From contig JAEBUN010000040.1 of assembly GCA_023014365.1 (NCBI GenBank), positions 186,001-250,000 on the forward strand: a stretch of 64,000 nucleotides of DNA, in the 5' to 3' direction. Made by a program: the position numbers and the translations under genes. Below, in pieces: positions 57,277 to 64,000 of the stretch (the stretch's first letter is position 1; every line of letters begins with the position of its first letter). Origin of the DNA: Lepiota brunneoincarnata (lineage: Eukaryota > Basidiomycota > Agaricomycetes > Agaricales > Agaricaceae). The notes beneath the pieces are model-generated. The model had not been told where the DNA came from, did no database searches, and was given only the letters and a program-made list of their open reading frames with translations.

Positions 57277-57610
57277 TTCGTTGGGTTCTTATTCGTTCGG
57301 TAAACGTTTGTCACTTTGCAATCCGGTGTGCTAATATGTCCCTCTAGCCTTATTTCTCCGACTTGTCTCATACATGTACGGTATAACGCGGTAGAAGCTA
57401 GATGAACGTTTGCACAGTTGTTTGGGTTTTGTTACTTATCAAAGTCTCAATCAATGATAGAACTAATACTGTACGCGAATTTTATCATCACCTGATCTAC
57501 TGGTAACGCGTGGCACGTGAAATTTCGTAATTCGAAATTGTCGTAAACGCGTCAATAACTAAGGTCAATGTCGAGCCTACATACTACTTACCACTTCCTC
57601 TCCAAAGACC
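57277..57610. other. Non-coding stretch upstream of the FunK1 remnant
   Basis: No gene seen. It contains a short inverted repeat AATTTCG (57521-57527) / CGAAATT (57533-57539) and several ACGCG words. AT content is higher than in neighbouring genes, consistent with a promoter-like spacer. Confidence 0.4.
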
Positions 57611-58764
57611 ATGCCCAACTCAAACGAATCCTCAGGAGCCGACTCTCACACATACGGCTCAGAAAAATAATGGCTCACCGCGAACATCGCTCTTGCTGAC
57701 CAAACGAGTGGCAAATTTGTGGGGGTCCATGCCACCCGATGAATTTCTGAACAGATTCCTCCCAACTAATGGTACTCCCAAACACGTCAACTGGGATAAA
57801 GTCGCAAAAACCAACAAAGTACAAAACATGTACGACCCGTTTGTAAGTTCTGCATCTCATTCTCGAACATTTTGATTGGAGCTGACGGACGGGGGTTCTT
57901 GATTGATTGGGATCTTTGCATTCGCCTTCCAGAGGCAGGTCCGGATGTAAACATGGATCCGCAACCAACACAAAGGATGGTGGGTGATTCGCTTTTGTCT
58001 TGTACTGCCCATATGCTTAAAAACATACTAGGGGACGTGGCCATTCATCTCGGCAGGTCTTCTCATGGATGCCAGAGAGCGGCATGATATCAGGGATGAT
58101 CAGGAGTCAGCACTTTATTTCTTGGCTTGGATTGCATTACGCTACACCCGCCACGATGCTCTGAACGACCTCAGCTACCATATGCAGAGTTTTGGTGGGA
58201 ACAAGAAGGCTTTGTTAGCCGGGTGGTACAAGCGGGCCATGCTCACCCAGCCCTTCGAAGTTGGCTTCAAGAGTCAACCCCTTGATGCCTTGATCAAGAA
58301 GCTTCGACAGGGATCACGGGATCAGCAAAGGGCATGGGGCCCTTATAGATTACTCTATGCGTCGTAACTAGGGAAAGTCCGACATGGGGGGAAAGCCCCG
58401 GGGACTATAAAATGATATTAAAAAAAAAAAAAAAAGAAGCTTCGGGAGAGCTTTGCCCAGCGTTACAAGGAACCGGAATGGGCATGGGTTGACATTACCG
58501 ACCTCACTGAACATTTAGGACGCGATGCCGCTGCTGCCTTTAAACAAGCCATGGCAGCGCGCAGAGCTGCTCAGTGAACGTTCTTGGCTTGTAAGCATTT
58601 TGAGGCGCTATCTCCGGTTCCCCGAATGGCCAGCGGACGACAAAGCAAAGTCAAATTATGCTAAAGGCTCAACTCAGAAGCGACGGTTGCCAAATGATGA
58701 TCTGGAATCGCATGCTTCCCACTCAAACCCAAAGTCTAGAAAACGAGCGCATGGGAGTTCCTGA
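57611..58764 (+). pseudogene. FunK1-type fungal kinase pseudogene
   Basis: Protein kinase of the fungus-specific FunK1 family. N-terminal piece MPPDEFLNRFLPTNGTPKHV and WDKVAKTNKVQNMYDPF at about 57728-57842. It is followed directly by DISFSNILIGADGRGFLIDW (57850-57910), with Asp of the metal-binding loop in IDWDLCIRLPE. The glycine loop, Lys, C-helix and HRD His-Arg (some 300 residues) are deleted. After an intron-like GTCTTCTCATGG break the C-lobe continues (LAWIALRYTRHD, GFKSQPLDALIKKLR). A retroposed insert interrupts at 58307; the frame resumes ESFAQRYKEPEWAWVDITDL to AARRAAQ. A basic tail with KRRLPNDDLES and SRKRAHGSS ends at 58764 in another frame. Confidence 0.8.
58307..58433 (+). 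mobile_element. Poly(A)-tailed retroposed insertion (SINE-like), 127 bp
   Basis: Flanked by an 11-bp perfect duplication AAGAAGCTTCG (58296-58306, 58434-58444) and ending in about 14 A residues. Removing it restores the FunK1 frame exactly (ALIKKLR then ESFAQRY). The body has a GC hairpin (GGGGGGAAAGCCCC near 58387). A convincing pol III B box was not found, so it may be a SINE or a processed copy of another small RNA. High CpG content and the perfect duplication indicate recent insertion. Confidence 0.8.
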
Positions 58765-59032
58765 CGTCAAAGCACTGGATAACATTAGATTAGATATGTA
58801 TCCCCTCATCAACGAATTGCTGATACTCTTGGGGATCCATGCTTCTGAGGGGTATCAGGCGAAGTTACTCATGAGCCACTGCCTGTTCTCGGTGACAAGG
58901 CATTGAGATGAAGAATGGTTTTGTTGTGCTGCATAAACGTATGCACAGTCGACTTTGATCATTCTAGTATGATGCGAAGCCTCAGACCAAACTGGAATGC
59001 CAGCCGGCCAGGAGCGTCGCAGGGAATAGTAA
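58765..59032. other. Spacer downstream of FunK1 remnant
   Basis: 268 bp. An 82-codon frame ends at 58906 but overlaps the FunK1 tail and has no recognisable content. Otherwise nothing seen. Confidence 0.35.
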
Positions 59033-59640
59033 TCAAGGGTTGTTATCGGAACTCAAGAATGTTGGAAACCCCGCGACCGAAGAATACATAAGCCATGCAA
59101 GGAAGCAAAAACACTGGGCCATTGCGAAGGCATACTCCAGAAGTATGGACCTACCTGAATGCATTAGCATCGGAGCCAGCCCCATGTTTAATTTGGCCGC
59201 CTGACCGATTCCCTGATGGCCGGGAACCATCAACACACTCATAGCTTTTGTCCTCCCGAAGCCTGCCGTTCTCCAATACTCCAACAACTTGACACGCGGA
59301 TCCCGAATGAGCATCGGCCCACCACGACGGCCGTGGGGCCAAGCTAGTAGTAATTGTGGAGCCTCATAGTAGGCTCTCGCCACTCGGGTCCGGATGCGGT
59401 CGTATGTCATTTGAGCCCACACCGAATTGAAGCCTCCATCCATTCTGTCATGGGCATCAAGTGGGTCCGTACAAACAAATTGCGAGGAACGGCAGAGCAC
59501 CAGATAACATCCTCCACAAAGACAAGGTGTATGATTGAAATAAGGCTCAGAGCAAGACAGAAGGACAAATATAGTAGACACGCATGAGCCATTTGACACA
59601 GTTTTGGGTTATGTCTCATGCTTGCATATGTGTCCGTCAT
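59033..59640 (-). CDS. Unrecognised minus-strand gene or fragment with hydrophobic segments
   Basis: Two overlapping minus-strand frames share this stretch. One starts at 59640 (MTDTYASMRHNPKLCQMAHA) with a hydrophobic run CLLYLSFCLALSLISIIHLV, possibly a signal or membrane segment. The other gives ARAYYEAPQLLLAWPHGRRG, DPRVKLLEYWRTAGFG and a hydrophobic end LLEYAFAMAQCFCFLAWLMY before 59060. A switch between frames by an intron or a frameshift is likely. Codon and CpG content match host genes. A membrane-bound acyltransferase (wax-synthase-like) occurred to me, but I cannot support it. Confidence 0.35.
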
Positions 59641-60185
59641 AGGTCACCTTCGTATCGACTCCGAACCTGATACCCCGAAGCAGTGGTGTTTCTGCCTATG
59701 TTATTGGACACGTAGGCAGGGAGGTGCAGTTGTGAGGACGAGAGCTCTTGCAGGTAAATACCGCAGGTGCCTATTCCTGGAGTCGGGATAGTGAAGTTTC
59801 ACAAGAGCATTAGCCATGGCCGGGGATCGAGAGTATCCAGGATTGAAAAGATGAAAAGCACGATAAATGGGGGCTTGCAGAGCTCCCCATCGCTATCCAT
59901 TGTCCATCCCTCTAGTAGATGAGTTCACAACCAACAGGATCCTAGGTCAGAAAGCAGCCTTAGTTGTGGATGGGTAACAGTAGCGGCGGCTCACGTGGAC
60001 GCAGTTAGGTAGGTCCACGAGTTTCACATCACGAGATCAAGGATCTGTCAGAAAATTCGGCAAGTACAGACCAGAGTCATATCTGAAAAATGTCGGGACG
60101 GAAGCCAAAAAGAAATAGGATCTGGGGTGTAGACCCAGCAATATATTCTCCTAAAGATAATATAGAAGTGCCCGTGTGACATAAA
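59641..60185. other. Intergenic region downstream of PHO88
   Basis: 545 bp without a supported gene. It probably includes the 3' untranslated region of PHO88 and the promoter of the gene at 59640. Confidence 0.4.
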
Positions 60186-61035
60186 TCAATCCTCCTTTTT
60201 AGACCCAGCGCGTTTTTCGGCCTCTGCGATAGAGGCGGCGTCAGACTTGGGACCGGGTGCAGCTATTCAAAAGGTGAGAACACAGAAATGACAAATGGAG
60301 GGGACAACATACGACCGAAGAGACTGGGCGCGGAGAAAGGACGTTTAAGATCGCCAGTTGCTGGTTTTCCAAGAAGATGGATGGCGACAGGCTTGGCATC
60401 ATAGAGGTTCTTGAGTCCCATAAGTGCTTGAACAAAGAGTGGTTGGGTAAACTTGAAGTAGCCGTGCATAACAACCATCATGCCAATTCCGAGGTAAGCA
60501 GACCGAAGCTGGAGGGGAATAAGTGGAGGGAGAACGTGAGGGAAGGATGGAACTGACAAGTTTGGAGACTTCGGCAAGGTCATAGTCGCGGACAGTGGTG
60601 GTAACTAGTTTCCCTGGTTCCTGTGACTGTAGACCGTAAGAAGTAATATGGTTAGGCTAGGACGACGCGCGTACCATGGGAGGGGGAGCCTCGACTAGGA
60701 TAGGGGTAAGAGCAACGAAAGGAATAGCGAAGCACAAGCTCACCATATTTAAGGACAGTCTGGTCGTTTTTGCGTTTGATCTGAGGGAGGATGAGATGCT
60801 GCGTGTGTATGACCAGATAGAACACGTACAGTCAGGGAGACGTAGTAGTACGCCGCAAGAATCATGACCTGTGCAGCAACGTATCCTACACGGACATAGT
60901 AGAGGACGACTGGGTCGTCAAATGTAATCTTGCGCGCCACTGCGACATGAGAAAAGGCGCAGAGAGCAGAGAGAATGACGACTCACGTTGCATGACGCCG
61001 AGAGAGATGACCAGATTCTGTATAGCAGGATTCAT
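60186..61035 (-). CDS. PHO88: Pho88-family ER membrane protein (SND3 / inorganic phosphate transport)
   Basis: Minus strand, ATG 61033-61035, stop 60186-60188. The translated product opens MNPAIQNLVISLGVMQ, intron, ARKITFDDPVVLYYVRVGYV and AAQVMILAAYYYVSL, intron, IKRKNDQTVLKY. It continues KLVTTTVRDYDLAEV, YLGIGMMVVMHGYFKFTQPL, HLLGKPATGDLKRPFSAPS and the tail SIAEAEKRAGSKKED. This is Pho88 from end to end: N-terminal membrane helix, middle membrane segments, conserved GKPATGDLKRPF block. In yeast the protein (Pho88/Snd3) sits in the ER membrane and aids SRP-independent targeting. About five short introns. Appears intact; divergent from the SLM1-like gene. Confidence 0.93.
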
Positions 61036-61170
61036 TGCTTTGTGCAAAACGTGTAACATCGAGTTGTCGACGTAGCAAGTTTTCTCTTTTCTTGTTTGGT
61101 TGTATTTGGCTACGCCCTCCGACTGACGTCAGATAAAATAGGGAAAGACATTCCAACAAGCCAAATCATC
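61036..61170. promoter_or_regulatory. Divergent promoter PHO88 / SLM1-like with CRE palindrome
   Basis: 135 bp between two start codons on opposite strands. It holds a perfect TGACGTCA at 61124-61131, the binding palindrome of ATF/CREB-type bZIP factors, followed by an AT-rich GATAAAATAGGG about 40 bp before the plus-strand ATG. A CT-rich stretch (TTTCTCTTTTCTTG near 61080) is also typical of fungal promoters. Confidence 0.65.
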
Positions 61171-63655
61171 ATGGCTTCGACCACAAGCGCCTCTCGCGCG
61201 GCGTCGCTCTCCCGGGCTTCCTCAAAGTCCCGTTCTCTCATAAAAAAGAACATTGAAATGCAGGATCTCAATCCTGCAGATCTGCTCATCGAGCGCTTTA
61301 CCGCCTGGAAGGCCATCGTCAGACAGCTCGTCGCATATTTCCAGGTATTTTCTTTCATTCTGGTCCCACTCCTTCTGCTCACACTTGCTACTCTCCAGGG
61401 CATCGCAGATACTCAGAACAACACTGCTCGCGAAATGTCCAAACTAGCAGGTGTCATACAGGTCCCTTTTCGTTCAGGCAACCAGTTCCTGGGTGAAGGC
61501 GGCCTCCAGGTACGCATCCATCTATCTCTATCATCCCCTTCCCCCCTTACACCCCTTAGGACGTGTTTTATGAAATTAGAGACAAGACAAGGCAGATTGC
61601 CGACCAACATGCGGACCTCGGTCGTACAATCGATAGCTCCATCGTCCAGCACCTTCAAAAGCTGCTCCTCGAAGTCAAAGCCCACCTCACGGTACTACTT
61701 TCCCCTATGTCTCAGTTATCTCCTAATGATGTTCTTTAGAATATACGAAGGGACACCGCCAAACTTGCCACAAGTGTCGCCAAGGAGCGCGAGCTCTCCA
61801 CCAGGCTCATCGGCGAGCTCGCCAATGACATATCTTCGTTCAGGAATACTCCCATGAACGTCACTGCCAAGACCGACCCGTATGTCTCTCCCACCCCCAT
61901 TCTCCCTTGTCCTCACGTCCCTACAGTTACATTGCCAATCAAGCTGTCGCCCACCAGCTCCAAAAGCAGGTCCTTGAGGAAAATCTCCTGCAGAAGTCGA
62001 CTATCATAATGCAGCAGAACAGCGCCCACTTTGAAGAGGGTATTGTTCGCGCCATCCAATCTGCCTGGCAGACCTTTGACGAATGGCAGTCCCGCGCATC
62101 CACATCCAACCAAGACATCTTTCACTCCCTTTCCGTGCATCTTGCGTCACTCGCCCCTGATCGCGAGTGGATCTCCTTCGCCGCGCGCTCGGACCACCTC
62201 CTTGATCCAGACACCCCTCTCCGCGACCCTGCCCACATCACCTTTCCCTGTAAAGACGATCCCAGCGTCATACCCGTTCACACTGGTCGCCTCGAACGCA
62301 AACGTAGGTTCACCCGCACCTACCAGGAAGGTTACTTCGTATTAACCCCCGCTGGTTTCCTACACGTCTTCAACACGTCTGACCCCTCCCACCCCTCGGG
62401 GGGTGGCCTCACGCCCTCTTTCTCACTCTTCCTTCCCTTGTGCACTCTGGGCCCACCTTCCGCCCCTAATTCCAAGAGCAACAAGTTTCCATATCGAAGG
62501 ACGGAAAGACGGCACAGGAACAACAAAATCGGGCAGTCTCCGTGGTTTACTTGGCCGTGACGGTTCTGTTGCGTGGAGCTTCCGCGCCCGTAGCAGGGAT
62601 GATATGATGGAATGGTGGAACGATTTGCGCATGCTTTGCGCGCGCTACCTCATTGCCAGCGAGCAGATTGAGCGCAACGGCCCCGTTGAAGCAGCCGTCC
62701 GTGCCGCCGGTTACCAGAGTGAAGACGAAGAGGAGCATACGGAAGAGCATGAGGGTAGCAGTGTGGAGGAGGAACTCGATGAGGGATATCACGAGGCCGC
62801 GGAGGAGACAAGGCCTCCCGGCTACTCTTACGAGAAGGGATACCATGGGATTGAGATGGGCCCTCACGGCTACGTGGTGAGTTTACGTCCACCCTTCATA
62901 TCACCTTTACTCAGCAAACATAGATTGAAAAGAAATTCGACCCGGGAAATACTGGGCAGGGTGTCCCACGTCGCCGTAGCTTGCGTCAACGGGAAAAGGC
63001 GCCCGAAGGCCAACTCCCACACACATACTATCACCGGGAGGGCGCAGAATCATCAGATGATGGTGTCGGTGTCGACCATAACACCACGGGGTCCCTATCT
63101 CAACTCGCCGAAACTCGTTACGAGACTTCGGCACATGCTCCTACCACCCCCTACACCCGAGGCAAAGGCTATATACCAAATAATAGTGGCCACCAAGGCA
63201 ATCGTATTGGTGACGAGACTGCCCAAGATACACAGAACCTCAGCCATGCCCAGCGATCCGCCCGTAGTCCTCTTCCAGCCGCCACTGCTATGAGGGCCAC
63301 TACTCCGAGTCCACAACCAGGTTACAACCCGCCCGGAACCGGCTCGTTCAGCCCACAGCCGGCGCAGCGGCACTCCGCCAGTCTCCATGACGGTAGCCCA
63401 AGCCCTTCTCATAGCTCACACTCCCTGCGTCAGGGTGTTCCGAGTCCCCAGCAAGCGACCTCGAATTCCCGCCAAAGAGCTTCGAGCCCTCAAAATGATG
63501 GCATGAGCCCAGCTCACGCCACCGGTACAACGGCACTTCAACATGCTTCTTCGACTGCCTCCACCCCAGAGTATCGCACGCCGCCACCCATCACCACTGT
63601 CACTGACGAAGCTGGTCCTGCACCTATCGAAACTCAATACACTCAGGAGCAGTAG
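61171..63655 (+). CDS. SLM1: SLM1/SLM2-like PH-domain protein
   Basis: ATG 61171 (MASTTSASRAASLSRASSKS), stop at 63653-63655. Six or so exons; clear introns at 61345-61398, 61510-61559, about 61693-61740, 61880-61926 and 62878-62924. After a Ser-rich start come MQDLNPADLLIERFTAWKAI and a helical F-BAR-like region (NTAREMSKLAG, DKTRQIADQHADLGRTI). The PH domain (about 62260-62640) starts HTGRLERKRRFTRTYQEGYF and ends RARSRDDMMEWWNDLRML. A long acidic then Ser/Pro-rich tail (QPGYNPPGTGSFSPQPAQ) follows. In yeast Slm1/2 bind PI(4,5)P2 and TORC2 at eisosomes. At about 62487 one extra C (AAGTTTCCATATC) shifts the frame inside the PH domain, so either the gene is damaged here or the base is an assembly error. 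Confidence 0.85.
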
Positions 63656-63813
63656 TAATTTGTCGGGCATCGCTAGTGCACGTGTATTTATTTTCATCAT
63701 TGGTTCATTCCATTCTCTCTTTTTTGGCATTACACATATTCATTGGTCCATTGGTCTAGTAATTATGCAGACTCGGCCTTCATGCCTCAATTCTACGCTG
63801 TAATTGTACACCA
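63656..63813. other. 3' region between convergent genes
   Basis: 158 bp between the SLM1-like stop and the stop of the minus-strand gene to the right. T-rich; no gene. Confidence 0.5.
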
Positions 63814-64000
63814 CTAGTTGGTAATGATGTGATTAATGCTCTCCCAATTGACACCACGCACCCCATTCGAAGTCACAGCACGTTGCCATTCTTCTCTCTC
63901 CCAAAGTTTGGCAATTGTGCCAGTCTGGTCCGCTGGCGAGCTTCGCGCGCTGAACGTGGTAATCTTAGTCGGAGGTTCTGGGATGGACACGACCATAGAA
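63814..64000 (-). CDS. C-terminal end of a minus-strand protein, runs off the right edge
   Basis: Open minus-strand frame from the window edge to a TAG at 63814-63816. It includes MVVSIPEPPTKITTFSARSS, PADQTGTIAKLWEREEWQRA and ends VNWESINHIITN. CpG-rich like the host genes, and convergent with the SLM1-like gene at a normal distance. Family not recognised. Confidence 0.55.
   Translation of the reverse strand, partial: SMVVSIPEPPTKITTFSARSSPADQTGTIAKLWEREEWQRAVTSNGVRGVNWESINHIITN

Noticed and set aside
58307..58433. tRNA-derived SINE call
   Set aside because: No convincing A and B boxes were found; only the poly(A) tail and duplication are certain, so it was left as SINE-like.
59033..59640. 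Naming the minus-strand gene as a wax-synthase-like acyltransferase
   Set aside because: Only a vague resemblance from memory; no catalytic His context could be pointed to and the frame is unresolved.
1..64000. tRNA, rRNA or centromere-satellite features
   Set aside because: No cloverleaf-like or rRNA-like stretch and no long tandem satellite was recognised by reading; a tRNAscan or covariance-model run would be needed to exclude small ones.

Overview
The window looks like a genome segment of a mushroom-forming fungus (Agaricomycete basidiomycete). This rests on many short introns, a FunK1-type fungal kinase, fungal P450 tails, Pho88 and Slm1-type PH genes, and heavily CpG-depleted transposons next to CpG-rich host genes. 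No database search was possible; all family names come from reading motifs.

Positions 1-51,870 are almost entirely transposable elements, now degraded. A Ty3-type LTR retrotransposon (element D, minus strand) runs off the left edge. Its LTR appears to be split by a nested block of about 40.5 kb (4594-45068) with a 4-bp CTGG duplication on each side. The block consists of copies of one large Ty3 family (LTR about 1.3 kb, TGATACAC...CTTTTCA, 4-bp target duplications). Element C (plus strand) is at the left. Element A (minus strand) spans roughly 12.2-44.2 kb. Element B (minus strand, 19209-33251) is inserted inside A, and several LTR copies of the family lie within or beside these. Further insertions include a near-intact Tc1/mariner element with 212-bp inverted repeats, an hAT-like non-autonomous element, and solo LTRs of at least four other families. 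Two decayed hAT transposons follow, facing each other (45.3-51.9 kb).

The most unusual feature is in elements A and B. Between integrase and the 3' LTR each carries about 4.3 kb with two genes on the strand opposite to gag-pol, and these genes contain introns. They encode a proline/serine-rich protein with a Cys-rich putative zinc module and a second small Cys-containing protein. The family is also strikingly rich in the palindrome TAAGCTTA, in coding and non-coding parts alike.

Positions 51,896-59,640 form a border zone of broken host genes: two convergent 5'-truncated P450 tails, a frameshifted RSE1/SF3B3 fragment abutting one of them, a coiled-coil gene, an MFSD5-like transporter pseudogene joined to a tyrosine-recombinase tail, and a FunK1 kinase pseudogene hit by a poly(A)-tailed retroposed insertion with an 11-bp duplication. 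Positions 60,186-64,000 are ordinary host sequence: PHO88 (minus) and an SLM1-like PH-domain gene (plus) share a 135-bp divergent promoter with a perfect CRE palindrome, and the C-terminal end of another gene runs off the right edge.

No rRNA, tRNA, CRISPR or operon structure was seen.
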